Assembly (NCBI GenBank): GCA_016720805.1
Contig: JADKJZ010000003.1
Span: forward strand, 174,658 to 238,657
Length of the DNA: 64,000 bases
Direction of reading: 5' to 3'
From: Gemmatimonadota bacterium
Lineage (GTDB): Bacteria; Gemmatimonadota; Gemmatimonadetes; Gemmatimonadales; GWC2-71-9
Within the stretch, counting starts at the first letter, position 1. Each line of letters opens with the position of its first letter. Shown piece by piece: positions 24,504-33,674 of the stretch. Made by a program: the position numbers and the translations under genes. Under the pieces are notes generated by a model that saw only the letters and a list, made by a program, of their open reading frames with translations, was not told where the DNA came from and made no database searches.

Positions 24504-25451
24504 TCAATACGCGGTGAGGTCCCGCGCGACCGCGACGCGGCCCGTGAAGCCGCCGCGTCGGACGCCGCCGACCAGCTCGGCATCGCTCCCCCCCATGCGC
24601 ACGATGTGCGTCAGCACCACCTGCTTCACGTTGGCGCGCACGGCGAGCTGCCCGACCTCGACATCGCTGGTGTGCACGCTGTGCATGTACGCCGGCCAGG
24701 CATCGCCACCCGGCCGATCCTCCGGCTTCAGGCGCACGGACGGATAACTCTCGTGCACCAGCAGGTCGGCGCCGCGCGCCGCGGCACGGAGCGCATCGCC
24801 CGGGCCGGTATCCCCCGAAAGGACGATGGTCCGCGTTGGCAGCACGATGCGATAGCCGAATGCGACGGCAAACTCACCATGCACCACGGGGATCGCCTCG
24901 ATCCGCACGCCGGCGCTGTCGTAGACCACGCCTCCGCGCGACTCGATCACGGTGACTCCCGGACCGGCCGGCTGACCCTGTTCGAGGCCATTGATCCGCG
25001 CGGTGATGTCCTCCTGCCACGCCGCCAGCAGGCGATCGACCATGGTGCGCGTCCCGGGCGGACCAACCAGCGGGAAGGGTCCCCGGCGTCCCATGGTCCA
25101 GGTCGTGAGGAGGAGGTCGGGGAGCCCGAGGGTGTGGTCGCTGTGGAGGTGGGTCAGGAAGGCGCTGGTCATCCCGTCGATCGGGAGCCCGGCCGCCGCG
25201 ACGCGACGCATGACCCCGGCGCCGGCGTCGAAGAGGAAGGTGCGCTCGCCGTAGACCAGGAAGTAGGCAGGCCCTGCACGCTCCGGATCGGGGACCGGCG
25301 TGCCCGAGCCAAGGACGATGAAGCACCCCGCGGCACGCTGGGCGGCGGTGCAGGGCGAGCTGGCCGTGAAGCGGCGAGGAGACTGGGCTGCCGCGCCATG
25401 GACGAAGAGAGCGAGCACGATGACGGCGGCGAACAGTGGGGTGGGGCGCAT
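24504..25451 (-). CDS. Secreted MBL-fold metallohydrolase (RNase Z-like)
   Basis: This is 315 residues from ATG 25451; a longer frame to 25706 would overlap the divergent TetR gene and lacks a signal. A Sec signal peptide (cleavage near AAA-Q) precedes a metallo-beta-lactamase domain with THLHSDHTLG, later GDTGPGD and HIVRMG. Close family members include arylsulfatase- and RNase Z-like hydrolases; the export signal argues against tRNA processing. Confidence 0.85.
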   Translation of the reverse strand: MRPTPLFAAVIVLALFVHGAAAQSPRRFTASSPCTAAQRAAGCFIVLGSGTPVPDPERAGPAYFLVYGERTFLFDAGAGVMRRVAAAGLPIDGMTSAFLTHLHSDHTLGLPDLLLTTWTMGRRGPFPLVGPPGTRTMVDRLLAAWQEDITARINGLEQGQPAGPGVTVIESRGGVVYDSAGVRIEAIPVVHGEFAVAFGYRIVLPTRTIVLSGDTGPGDALRAAARGADLLVHESYPSVRLKPEDRPGGDAWPAYMHSVHTSDVEVGQLAVRANVKQVVLTHIVRMGGSDAELVGGVRRGGFTGRVAVARDLTAY

Positions 25452-25526
25452 TTCGGAAACTAAGCCGCGGGTCGCGTTGGCCTCCAGTGTCGTCGCTCCC
25501 CTTGCGGGGCTGGAACAGGGCGCGTA

Positions 25527-25546
25527 GTTTAACCAAATGGTTAAAC
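25527..25546. promoter_or_regulatory. TetR operator overlapping the start codon
   Basis: GTTTAACCAAATGGTTAAAC has perfect 9-bp arms around two A residues. The ATG of the TetR gene (25537) is at its centre, so the repressor should block both transcription and initiation of the efflux operon. Confidence 0.8.
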
Positions 25547-26196
25547 CAAAAAGTAAGTCGCGGCGCGGGTCGGTGGAGACCCCGGCTCCGGTCGTGGACC
25601 CTTCGACGGCGGACCGTATCCTCGATGCGGCGCACCGGGTTTTCCTCCGCCGCGGCACCGCGGGGGCGCGGACCCAGGAAATCGCCGCCGAGGCCGGGGT
25701 CAACAAGGCGCTGGTGCACTACTACTTCGGCACCAAGGAGGCGCTTGCCGACGCGGTCTTCCAGCGAGTCGCCTCGGTGCTGCTTCCGTCAATGTTCGCT
25801 GTCCTCTCCGCGCCCGATCTATCCCTCGCGGAGCGGGTCCGGCGCGTGTCCGAACGGCAGGTCGCGTTCCACCGCACGCATCCCTACATGGCGATCTACC
25901 TGCTGAGCGAGATCCACACGGCGCCCGAGCGACTCGAATCGCTGGTCGGGCGGCACGGTCGTCCCTCGCTCGAATTGCTGCGGTCGCAGCTGGATGCCGC
26001 GGCGGCCGCAGGGACCATCCGCCCGGTCACGATCACCGAGTTCATGGTGAACCTCATGTCCCTGTTGGTCTTTCCGGTGGTGGCTCGGCCGATGATCCGT
26101 CACATCGTCGGAATCGGCGAGGCCGAGTACGACCAGTTCCTCGACCAGCGGGCGGAGCAGGTCGTCACCTTCTTCTTCGCGGGGCTCAGGCCATGA
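25537..26196 (+). CDS. TetR family regulator of the efflux operon (CecR-like position)
   Basis: This is 219 residues. The N-terminal helix-turn-helix (RILDAAHRVFLRRG, EIAAEAGVNKALVHYYFGTKEALADAV) is typical. A C-terminal ligand domain ends in FFFAGLRP, the wording of the CecR/YbiH group that controls the ybhGFSR genes. It is the first gene of a seven-gene run with overlapping stops and starts. Confidence 0.92.
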   Translation: MVKPKSKSRRGSVETPAPVVDPSTADRILDAAHRVFLRRGTAGARTQEIAAEAGVNKALVHYYFGTKEALADAVFQRVASVLLPSMFAVLSAPDLSLAERVRRVSERQVAFHRTHPYMAIYLLSEIHTAPERLESLVGRHGRPSLELLRSQLDAAAAAGTIRPVTITEFMVNLMSLLVFPVVARPMIRHIVGIGEAEYDQFLDQRAEQVVTFFFAGLRP

Positions 26197-27476
26197 TCCT
26201 CCTTGCCGCCACGCTGTTCCTCGCCCCGGTGCCACAGGATTCCCTCACGCTCGCCTGGGTGCACGCCCGGGCCGAAGCAATGGATCCACGACGCGGGCAG
26301 CGCGACCAGCTCGCGGCCGCCTCCGAACAGCGTACCGCCGTCCTGCGCAGCGCGCGGCTGCCGCAGCTCGCGATCCGGGCGCAGGCCACGCACCAGAGCG
26401 ATGTCACCCGGGTGCAGCTGCCAGGGGCGAACATCACGCCGCCTCCCCGTGATCGCTGGCAGGCGGTGCTGCAGGCCGAGCAACTGCTGTTCGACGGCGG
26501 ACTCGTGGAGGGCCGAGTGGCGCTCGAATCGTCGCGATTGGTCGAGCAGCAGGCCGGGGTTCGCGTCGCGCTGTACGCACTGCGTGGTGAGGCCGAGACC
26601 GCCTTCTTCGGGGCGTGGCTGCTACAGGAGCGATTGGACGAACTCGATGCCGTCACGGCCGACCTCGCCTCGCGACTCGGCGAAGTCCGCGCCAGGGTAC
26701 GAGAGGGTCTTGCCCTGCCGCGTGACACGGCAGCGATTGCCGCCGAGCGCCTCACGGTCGTGCGGCGCCGCGCCGAGGCCGACGTGCAGCGGCAGGCCGC
26801 GATCGCCGTGCTGTCACGGCTCACCGACACGACGTTGGCGGCCAGTGTGCGACTCGTCGGGCCGGTGCTGAGTGGTGTCGTCGATGCGATCGCCACCACG
26901 GCGCTCGACACGCTGCGCCACCGACCCGAGTTCGCGCAACTCCAGGCCACGCAGGATCGGCTCGCGCGCGAGGCCGCGCTTGCCGCCGCCGAGAATCGCC
27001 CGACCCTCTCCGCATTCGCCGAGGGTGGCGTCGGTCGACCGGGGTTGAACCAGTTCGAACCCGATCCTGCGGCCTTCTGGCAGGGCGGCGTGCGCGTGAC
27101 GTGGCGCCCGTGGACCTGGCGTTCGGCCGAGCACTCGGCTGGCGCACTGCGCGCGCAGGGCGAGGTGGTGGCGGCCGATGCGCTGGCGCTCGCCGCGCGC
27201 CTGTCGCGCGCCGTCGAGGCCGACCTGGCCATGATCCACCACCTGCGCGAGGGGTTTGCCGACGATGCCCGCCTGATCACGCTGCGCTCGGAAATCGAGC
27301 AGGCCGCGCAGGCCGAACTTGCCGAAGGGATCATCACGGCGGCGCGTTACGTCGAGGCGCGCACCGACCTCGCCGAGGCGCGGCTCGCCGAGCGACGGCA
27401 CCGTGCCGAACTGGTGCGTGCCGAGGCCGCGTTTCTGACCACCCTGGGGATCGCGATCCCCGCAGCCCGTGAGTGA
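26193..27476 (+). CDS. TolC family outer membrane efflux protein
   Basis: This is 427 residues with a short signal peptide and the two long coiled-coil helical halves of outer membrane efflux proteins (SLTLAWVHARAEAMDP ... QLAIRAQATHQSD, and LARAVEADLAMIHHLRE near the end). Its ATG overlaps the TetR stop. The presence of a dedicated TolC partner within a YbhGFSR-like operon implies a complete envelope-spanning pump. Confidence 0.9.
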   Translation: MILLAATLFLAPVPQDSLTLAWVHARAEAMDPRRGQRDQLAAASEQRTAVLRSARLPQLAIRAQATHQSDVTRVQLPGANITPPPRDRWQAVLQAEQLLFDGGLVEGRVALESSRLVEQQAGVRVALYALRGEAETAFFGAWLLQERLDELDAVTADLASRLGEVRARVREGLALPRDTAAIAAERLTVVRRRAEADVQRQAAIAVLSRLTDTTLAASVRLVGPVLSGVVDAIATTALDTLRHRPEFAQLQATQDRLAREAALAAAENRPTLSAFAEGGVGRPGLNQFEPDPAAFWQGGVRVTWRPWTWRSAEHSAGALRAQGEVVAADALALAARLSRAVEADLAMIHHLREGFADDARLITLRSEIEQAAQAELAEGIITAARYVEARTDLAEARLAERRHRAELVRAEAAFLTTLGIAIPAARE

Positions 27477-27480
27477 CCCG

Positions 27481-28371
27481 ATGACGATGATGCGATGGAG
27501 TCTGCCCATGCTGCTGTTGCTTGGGGCATGTGCCAAGGACGACACGGCGGCCTGGGGCACCTTCGAGGCCGACGAGGTGACGGTGGCGGCGCAGGCGAGT
27601 GGCCCGGTGACGCGCGTCGCGGTGCGCGAGGGCGACAAGGTGGCAGCGGGGGACGTGATCGCCGAAGTGGATGCCGGGCCACTCGCGCTGCAGCGTGACG
27701 AGCTCGAGGCGCGCCGCGCCACGGTGACGTCGCGCCTCGGGGAGGTGGCGGCACAGCGTGCGGCGCTGCAGGCGCAGCTCGAGCTGGCCCGGCGCGACGA
27801 GGGCCGGATGCGCCGACTCGCCGTGGCCAAGGCCGCAACGCCGCAGCAGGTGGACCGTGCCGAGCGCGAAGTGGCCGTGCTGGTGGCACAGCTCGGCGGG
27901 GTCGACGCAACACGCGCCACGATCGGCCGCGAAGCCGCGGCGATTGGCACGCAGGTGGCGCAGCTCGAGGATCGGGTGACGCGATCGGTCGTCCGCGCGC
28001 CGCTGCATGGCACGGTGCTCGTGCGCATGGTCGAACCGGGCGAGGTCGTGACCGCTGGGCGGCCGATGGTCGTGATGGCCGCACTCGACACCCTCACCTT
28101 TCGGGCGTGGGTGAGTGGCGCGCAGTTGCCGGCCATCCGCCTCGGCGCCACGGTGACGGTGCGCACGGACGGCGGCGAGGGAACGCTCGTGGAGCACACG
28201 GGCACGGTGACCTGGATCGCCGAGCGGGCCGAGTTCACCCCGACCCCGATCCAGACGCGCGATGAGCGGGTCACGCAGGTCTACGCCGTGAAGGTGCGCG
28301 TGGCCAATCCCGACGGAACGCTCAAGGTCGGCATGCCGGGCGAACTCGTGCTCGCCGCCGCCACGCCGTGA
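27481..28371 (+). CDS. HlyD/YbhG-like membrane fusion lipoprotein
   Basis: This is 296 residues from ATG 27481; a GTG at 27469 overlapping the previous stop is possible. The lipobox (LLGAC) is followed by a biotinyl-lipoyl half motif (GPVTRVAVREGDKVAAGDVIAEVD), a long alpha hairpin (about 80-165) and the second half (VRAPLHGTVLVRMVEPGEVV), then a beta barrel. It would bridge the inner membrane permeases and the TolC-like protein. Confidence 0.9.
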   Translation: MTMMRWSLPMLLLLGACAKDDTAAWGTFEADEVTVAAQASGPVTRVAVREGDKVAAGDVIAEVDAGPLALQRDELEARRATVTSRLGEVAAQRAALQAQLELARRDEGRMRRLAVAKAATPQQVDRAEREVAVLVAQLGGVDATRATIGREAAAIGTQVAQLEDRVTRSVVRAPLHGTVLVRMVEPGEVVTAGRPMVVMAALDTLTFRAWVSGAQLPAIRLGATVTVRTDGGEGTLVEHTGTVTWIAERAEFTPTPIQTRDERVTQVYAVKVRVANPDGTLKVGMPGELVLAAATP

Positions 28372-29315
28372 CCGCAGCCGAGCCCGCCATCGTCGTGCGC
28401 GACGTGCATCTGGCACGCGGCGCCACGCGCGCGGTGGATGGCGTGTCATTCACGGTGCCAAGAGGCGAGCGGTTCGGCGTCATCGGGCCCGACGGCGCGG
28501 GGAAGACCACGCTCTTTCGGATGCTCACCACGCTGCTTGTTCCGGACCGGGGAACTGCCGTGGTCCTCGGCCACGACGTGGCCGGTGCGCCATGGGCCGT
28601 GCGCCCCCAGCTCGGCTATATGCCGGGACGCTTCGCGCTCTACCCCGACCTGTCGGTGGCGGAGAACCTGGCCTTCTATGCAGACGTCTTCGACACGACG
28701 GTCGAAGCGGGCATGGCCCGCATCGCCCCGATCTGGTCGCAACTCGCTCCATTCACCGCGAGGCGCGCTGGGGCGCTCTCCGGAGGGATGAAGCAGAAGC
28801 TCGCCCTCTGCTGCGCGTTGGTGCACCGTCCCACGCTGCTGGTGCTCGACGAGCCGACCACCGGTGTGGATGCCGTGTCTCGGCGCGAGTTCTGGGACCT
28901 GCTCGACACGCTGCGCAGTGACGATCTCACGATCCTCGTCTCGACACCATACATGGACGAGGCCTCGCGCTGCGACCGCGTCGCGCTGATGCAGGGGGGG
29001 CGCTTCCTGGCGGTGGACACACCAGCGGCGATCAGCGCGGGATTCCCACTGCCGTTGTTCGCCCTGCGGGCCGCCGATCGGATCGGGATGCTCGCCACCT
29101 TGCGCGCCTTCCCGCACGCCGTGGGGGCGTGGCCGTTCGGTGAAACGGTGCACTATACCGATGCCCGCACCGGCATGGCCCCGGAGGTGGTGCTCGCCGA
29201 GTTGCGGGCATGGGCGGCGTCGCGTGGCATTGCCGACCTCGCTGGAGAGGCGATCACGGCGGGGATCGAGGATGTGTTCATCCATGAACTCGCCGAGCGG
29301 GAGCGTGCGGCGTGA
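28368..29315 (+). CDS. ABC transporter ATP-binding protein (YbhF N-half-like)
   Basis: This is 315 residues from a GTG overlapping the previous TGA. Walker A GPDGAGKTT, signature LSGGMKQKL, Walker B LLVLDEPTTG and an A-loop are all intact. A C-terminal extension of about 90 residues follows the ATPase. In Escherichia coli YbhF the two ATPase domains are one polypeptide; here they are separate adjacent genes. Confidence 0.92.
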   Translation: MTAAEPAIVVRDVHLARGATRAVDGVSFTVPRGERFGVIGPDGAGKTTLFRMLTTLLVPDRGTAVVLGHDVAGAPWAVRPQLGYMPGRFALYPDLSVAENLAFYADVFDTTVEAGMARIAPIWSQLAPFTARRAGALSGGMKQKLALCCALVHRPTLLVLDEPTTGVDAVSRREFWDLLDTLRSDDLTILVSTPYMDEASRCDRVALMQGGRFLAVDTPAAISAGFPLPLFALRAADRIGMLATLRAFPHAVGAWPFGETVHYTDARTGMAPEVVLAELRAWAASRGIADLAGEAITAGIEDVFIHELAERERAA

Positions 29316-30049
29316 CCACGCCCGCGATCCAGGCCACGAACCTGACCCGTCGCTTCGGCGACTTCGTCGCGGTGGATGCGATCACGCTCACCGTGGCGCG
29401 CGGCGAGGTGTTCGGCTTTCTCGGTGCCAACGGCGCCGGGAAGACGACGGCCATCCGGATGCTGATCGGCCTCCTGGCCCCCTCCGATGGCGAGGCCACC
29501 GTGGCGGGGGCCGACGTGCGCAGCGATCCCGCTGGCGTGCGGCGGCGGATCGGGTACATGAGCCAGCGCTTCTCGCTGTATGACGACCTCACGGTCCGCG
29601 AGAACGTCGAGCTCTACGGCACCATCTACGGACTCACGCGCGACCAGATCCGCGCGCGAATGGACGAGCTGCTGGCGCGCATCGGCCTCACCGAATCGCG
29701 CGACACCCTGGTGCGGAAACTGCCGCTCGGGTGGAAGCAGCAGCTTGCCCTGATGGTCGCGCTGCTGCACCGCCCGGAGGTGGTCTTCCTCGACGAACCG
29801 ACCGGCGGCGTGGATCCGATCACGCGCCGACGCTTCTGGGAATTGATCTACGCCACCGCGGCCGAGGGCACCACGGTGCTGGTGACCACGCACTACCTCG
29901 ACGAGGCGGAGTACTGCGATCGGCTCTCGATCATGGTGGATGGTCGCATTGCGGCGATGGGGACCCCAGCCGAGGTCCGTGCGCAGGTCGGTGTCGCCAC
30001 CCTCGATGAGGTCTTCCTCACCCTCACCCGCGCGGCGGGCGCACCATGA
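29312..30049 (+). CDS. ABC transporter ATP-binding protein (YbhF C-half-like)
   Basis: This is 245 residues. Walker A GANGAGKTT and Walker B VVFLDEPTGG are intact, but the signature reads LPLGWKQ instead of LSGGQ. This variant is usual for the second ATPase half of YbhF-type proteins. Starts at GTG overlapping the previous stop by 4 bases. Confidence 0.92.
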   Translation: MTTPAIQATNLTRRFGDFVAVDAITLTVARGEVFGFLGANGAGKTTAIRMLIGLLAPSDGEATVAGADVRSDPAGVRRRIGYMSQRFSLYDDLTVRENVELYGTIYGLTRDQIRARMDELLARIGLTESRDTLVRKLPLGWKQQLALMVALLHRPEVVFLDEPTGGVDPITRRRFWELIYATAAEGTTVLVTTHYLDEAEYCDRLSIMVDGRIAAMGTPAEVRAQVGVATLDEVFLTLTRAAGAP

Positions 30050-31149
30050 GCGCGTTTCGGGGGCTGGTGCGCAAGGAGACGCTGCATCTCCTCCGGGATC
30101 GTCAGACGCTGGCGATCCTCCTGCTCCTGCCGGTCGTGTCGGTGCTGCTCTTCGGCTTTGCCGTACGGACCGACGTGCGCGCGATTCCGATCGTGGTGGT
30201 GGCCCCTGCGCCCGATGCGGCGACGCGCGCGCTGGTGGAGCGGATCGCGGAGTCGGAGCAGTTCCTGCTGCGAGGCACGCTGCACAGCGAGGCGACGCTC
30301 GACAGGGCCTTCCGCGCCGGCACCGTGCGCCAGGCGATCGTGCTCCCGCCCGATACCGAGCGGCGCCTGGCCCGGGGCGAGCGGCTGGTGGTCGGGCTGG
30401 TGACCGATGCCTCCGACCCGAACACCGGTCGCGTGATGGAGGGATATGCCGGCGCCCTCCTGCGCCGGTGGCATGCCGAGCGATCGGGACCGGCGCCGTC
30501 TGGCGGCGTGACGCTGCTGACGCGGATGCGCTTCAACCCGACGCTGGAGAGCGTGAACCTCTTCGTGCCCGGGCTCATCGCGCTGATCCTCACCATCGTG
30601 GCCGCGATGATGACGGCGATCTCGATCACCCGCGAGAAGGAGCGGGGCACGATGGAGCTCCTGCTCGTCTCGCCGCTTCGGCCCTCGGCGGTGGTGTTGG
30701 GCAAGGTGGCTCCCTACGTGGTGCTCGGGATGGCGAACATGGTCACCGTGCTGCTCGCGGCGCGGGTCGTCTTCGGCGTCCCGATGCGTGGCCACCCACT
30801 CCTGCTGCTTGGCGCATCGCTCCTCTATGTGGTGTCCTCCCTCGGGTTGGGGATCCTCATCTCGACGACGGCGGAGACCGAACGCACCGCCATCATGGCC
30901 GCGCTCGCGGGGCTGCTCCTGCCGACGCTGATGCTCTCCGGCTTCATCTTTCCGCTCGACGCCATGCCGCGTCCGCTCTGGCTGGTCTCCCACCTCATCC
31001 CCGCACGGTGGTTCCTCACCATTGTCCGCGGCGTGATGATCAAGGGCGCCGGACTCGCCGACCTCTGGCGCGAGCTGGCCATCCTGGCGGCGATGTCGGT
31101 GGCGCTGCTCGGCATCGGCATTCGCCGCCTCGCGATCCGGTTGCCATGA
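30046..31149 (+). CDS. ABC-2 type permease (YbhS/YbhR-like)
   Basis: This is 367 residues. The N-terminus FRGLVRKETLHLLRDRQTLAI matches ABC-2 permeases, with one membrane helix, a large periplasmic domain (about 45-165), and five further helices around SITREKERGTMELLLVSPL. It forms a heterodimer with the next gene product, by analogy with YbhS and YbhR. Confidence 0.92.
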   Translation: MSAFRGLVRKETLHLLRDRQTLAILLLLPVVSVLLFGFAVRTDVRAIPIVVVAPAPDAATRALVERIAESEQFLLRGTLHSEATLDRAFRAGTVRQAIVLPPDTERRLARGERLVVGLVTDASDPNTGRVMEGYAGALLRRWHAERSGPAPSGGVTLLTRMRFNPTLESVNLFVPGLIALILTIVAAMMTAISITREKERGTMELLLVSPLRPSAVVLGKVAPYVVLGMANMVTVLLAARVVFGVPMRGHPLLLLGASLLYVVSSLGLGILISTTAETERTAIMAALAGLLLPTLMLSGFIFPLDAMPRPLWLVSHLIPARWFLTIVRGVMIKGAGLADLWRELAILAAMSVALLGIGIRRLAIRLP

Positions 31150-32234
31150 AGATCCGGACGATCGGCGCCTTGATGCGCAAGGAAGTGTTGCAGGTCTTCC
31201 GGGATCCGCCGACCCTGGTGCAAGTGCTGGCCATTCCGCTCATCCAGCTCGTCGTGCTCGCCAACGCGACGACGTTCGACACCGGTGCCACTCGCCTGCT
31301 GGTGCGGGACGATGATCGCACCGTGGCCTCGGCCGCGATGGTGGCGGAACTGGTGGGGAGCGGCGAGTTCACCGTGGTGGGGACCGCGATCGCGCCGGAT
31401 CGGATCGAGGCGGTGTTGCGCCGCCGCGAGGCGGCGGCCGTGCTGCACATCCCGGATGGCTTCGAGGCCTCCCTGGCGCGCGGGGAACGGAGCGCCGTGC
31501 AGTTGCAGATCAACGCGGAGGAGGGGGCGGTCGCCGGCCTCATCCAGCAGGCGGCGCAAGCGATCGTCGAGCGGCAGGGCGGAGTGCCGAGCATGCTGGA
31601 GGTGCGGCAACAGGGGTGGTTCAACCCGACGCGCCGCTACAAGGACTGGATGGTGCCCGGGATCCTCGTGTCGCTCACGACCATCATCGGCCTCCTCCTC
31701 ACCGCGCAAAGCATCACGCGCGAAAAGGAGCTCGGCACGCTGGAGCAGCTCAACGTGACCCCGGTCACCAAGGGCGAGTTCATCACGGCCAAGCTGCTCC
31801 CCTTCTGGATGATCGCGATGGGGATCTTCACGGTGGGGCTGACCGTGGCCAAGCTGGTCTTCGCGATTCCGACGGTGGGCGCCGTGCCGATCGTCTTCCT
31901 TGCGGCAATGGTCTATCTCACGGTGGCGCTCGGCATCGGGCTGCTGATCTCCACGGTGACGCAGACCCAGCAGCAGGCGATGTTCGTCGCCTTCTTCGTG
32001 CTGCTGATCTTCCTGCTGATGAGCGGCCTCTTCACGCCGCTGGAGGCAATGCCCGACTGGGCGCAGGCCGTGGCCCATGCCAATCCGGTGATGCACTTCG
32101 TCAAGTTGATGCGGGCGGTGCTGGTGCGCGGGGCGGGGCTCGCCGACGTGGGACCGACGATTTTCGGGCTGGGGATTGCGGGGGCGGCAGTGCTGGGCCT
32201 GGCGGTGGTGCAGACGCGGAAGACGCTGGACTAG
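31146..32234 (+). CDS. ABC-2 type permease (second subunit)
   Basis: This is 362 residues from ATG 31146, overlapping the previous stop; the frame is open further upstream but that part is antisense noise. The layout repeats that of the previous protein (MRKEVLQVFRDPPTL, SITREKELGTLEQLNVTP). It closes the efflux operon and is followed 1 base later by a heptamer tract. Confidence 0.92.
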   Translation: MKIRTIGALMRKEVLQVFRDPPTLVQVLAIPLIQLVVLANATTFDTGATRLLVRDDDRTVASAAMVAELVGSGEFTVVGTAIAPDRIEAVLRRREAAAVLHIPDGFEASLARGERSAVQLQINAEEGAVAGLIQQAAQAIVERQGGVPSMLEVRQQGWFNPTRRYKDWMVPGILVSLTTIIGLLLTAQSITREKELGTLEQLNVTPVTKGEFITAKLLPFWMIAMGIFTVGLTVAKLVFAIPTVGAVPIVFLAAMVYLTVALGIGLLISTVTQTQQQAMFVAFFVLLIFLLMSGLFTPLEAMPDWAQAVAHANPVMHFVKLMRAVLVRGAGLADVGPTIFGLGIAGAAVLGLAVVQTRKTLD

Positions 32235-32235
32235 T

Positions 32236-32279
32236 GGGTGAAGGGTGAGCGGGGGACGTTACCGGTTCACCCCTCTCCC
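32236..32279. repeat. Heptamer repeat element, two-unit arms
   Basis: GGGTGAA GGGTGAG (32236-32249) faces TTCACCC CTCTCCC (32266-32279) across a short spacer. It separates the convergent ends of the permease gene and the DUF2249 gene, the latter's stop being inside the right arm. Confidence 0.6.
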
Positions 32280-32794
32280 GCTTCGATTCGCACCTGCACT
32301 CCATCGGCCCGCGACTCGACCAGCGTCACGCGGCGACCGGCCGGTTCAAGGAGCGCGACGAGCGGCTCCGGATAGAAGGGCAGCAGCACATCGAACGACT
32401 CGCGCGTCTCCTCCACTCGCTGCAGGATCACCAGCAGCGGTTCCGGCGGCGGGAGCAGCCGCAGGTCGAGCACGCCACTCGGTGCCGGCGCCACCTCCGT
32501 GGTGGTCACTGGCGCGCGCATTGGCGTATCGGCCTTCCAGAACCAGGTCGACCAGTCGTCGTCGCCGAAGCAGAAGGAGTGTGACGCGAAGCCGAGGTGG
32601 CCCAGGCGGGAGCTCAGCGGCGAGGGACGGAAGGGGGAGCGGAGGTGCAGCACCTGCCCGGGGCCGAGTTGCTCGGCGATCTTGAGGATCTGCGGCAGCG
32701 GCTCGCGGCCCGCGGCGAGCTCGTCGCGCACGTCGAGATCGACGATCGTCGACGGATCGAATTCGGGGAGGGTCATGCCGTCCGGCGAGGTCAT
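32267..32794 (-). CDS. DUF2249 domain protein (two domains)
   Basis: This is about 175 residues; the start is uncertain (ATG 32794, 32776 or 32860, none with a clear ribosome binding site). The first DUF2249 unit reads VDLDVRDELAAGREPLPQIL and LGPGQVLHLRSPFRP, then a linker with DDDWSTWFW; a second unit reads LDLRLLPPPEPLLVIL. DUF2249 proteins recur in nitrate/nitric oxide metabolism clusters of diverse bacteria. It lies next to the Crp/Fnr gene of the nos island. Confidence 0.8.
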   Translation of the reverse strand: MTSPDGMTLPEFDPSTIVDLDVRDELAAGREPLPQILKIAEQLGPGQVLHLRSPFRPSPLSSRLGHLGFASHSFCFGDDDWSTWFWKADTPMRAPVTTTEVAPAPSGVLDLRLLPPPEPLLVILQRVEETRESFDVLLPFYPEPLVALLEPAGRRVTLVESRADGVQVRIEAGEG

Positions 32795-32840
32795 GGACAC
32801 AATGTGCGCCCTGCAGAGCGGGGCCGCCGTGACGGATGTC

Positions 32841-33536
32841 TCATTCGTCGCCCCGGGCATAGTCGCGCAGCCGAGCCGCGGGTACGAGCTCGAGGAGGTT
32901 CCCCTCCTGCGAACGGATCAGCCCCTTGGTCTTGAGCTGCTTCATGGCGCGGGAGACCGACTCGCGCGCGGTGCCAATCGCGGTGGCGAGCTGTTCCTGG
33001 GTCTGGTCCAATTCAAGATGCACGCTGTCGCCGGTGACGGTGCCGCGCTGATCGGCCTGGTCGGCGAGCAGCATCGCGAGCCGGGCGGCGACGTCACGGA
33101 AGGCGAGCGTCTCGACCAGCTGCACGAGGTGGCGGAGCCGACCACCGAGGGCCCGCACCACGGCGGTCGCGACGTCTGGGTCGGTCTGAAAGGCGTGCTC
33201 GAACTCGGCGCGCGGCAGGAAGGCGAGCCGTGACGGCTTCACGGTCACCGCCGAGGCGGGGTAGGGCCCGCCATCGAAGAGCGGCAGCTCGGCGACCGGT
33301 CGCCCGGGGCCCTCGAGCGAGAGCGTCTGCTCGCGGCCGTCGGTGGCGGTGCGATAGATCCGCACCTGGCCATCGAGCACGAGGTACAGCCCGCTGCAGC
33401 GATCGCCGCTCCGAAAGAGGGTGAAGCCGTCGCCCACCGTCCGCGGGACGCAGCGCGACGCGAGCTTTTCGAGCACTGGCTCGGGGATGTCGGCAAAGAA
33501 GGGGATGCCGCGGAGGATGTCGGCGGGGGAGGCCAT
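32841..33536 (-). CDS. Crp/Fnr family transcriptional regulator
   Basis: This is 231 residues. A cyclic-nucleotide-binding-like beta roll (about 10-125), a dimerisation helix, and a C-terminal helix-turn-helix with recognition helix Arg191-Glu-Ser-Val-Ser-Arg196. Arg-Glu and Ser-Arg together combine Crp-type and Fnr-type base contacts. Only two Cys (29 and 47) are present, so an Fnr-type Fe-S cluster is unlikely; a DNR/NnrR-like NO or heme sensor is more plausible. It is divergent from the cupin gene and next to the nos cluster it probably controls. Confidence 0.88.
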   Translation of the reverse strand: MASPADILRGIPFFADIPEPVLEKLASRCVPRTVGDGFTLFRSGDRCSGLYLVLDGQVRIYRTATDGREQTLSLEGPGRPVAELPLFDGGPYPASAVTVKPSRLAFLPRAEFEHAFQTDPDVATAVVRALGGRLRHLVQLVETLAFRDVAARLAMLLADQADQRGTVTGDSVHLELDQTQEQLATAIGTARESVSRAMKQLKTKGLIRSQEGNLLELVPAARLRDYARGDE

Positions 33537-33570
33537 GGGGGAACGATAACCGGGCGGACGCGGAGGCATC

Positions 33571-33598
33571 GATGATCGATGATCGATGATCGATGATC
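33571..33598. repeat. Heptanucleotide repeat tract (GATGATC), four units
   Basis: Four identical GATGATC units lie between the divergent Crp/Fnr and cupin starts, just upstream of the GTGAC-N4-GTCAC site. The unit is the same as at 20933 and 56727. Confidence 0.85.
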
Positions 33599-33605
33599 GA
33601 GTGGT

Positions 33606-33619
33606 GTGACAACCGTCAC
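33606..33619. promoter_or_regulatory. Putative Crp/Fnr-family binding site, copy 1
   Basis: GTGAC-AACC-GTCAC is a perfect palindrome, part of an 18-base sequence (TGTGACAACCGTCACGGC, from 33605) repeated exactly at 35094. It lies about 56 bases before the cupin start. Confidence 0.7.
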
Positions 33620-33674
33620 GGCCCCACGCCCCCCACCCCGCGATCCTCCGGCTGTCCCCCACGTGGAGTTGTCG

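Noticed and set aside
24504..25706. 400-residue version of the MBL-fold hydrolase
   Set aside because: The extension is antisense to the TetR gene and its operator; the signal peptide starts at 25451.
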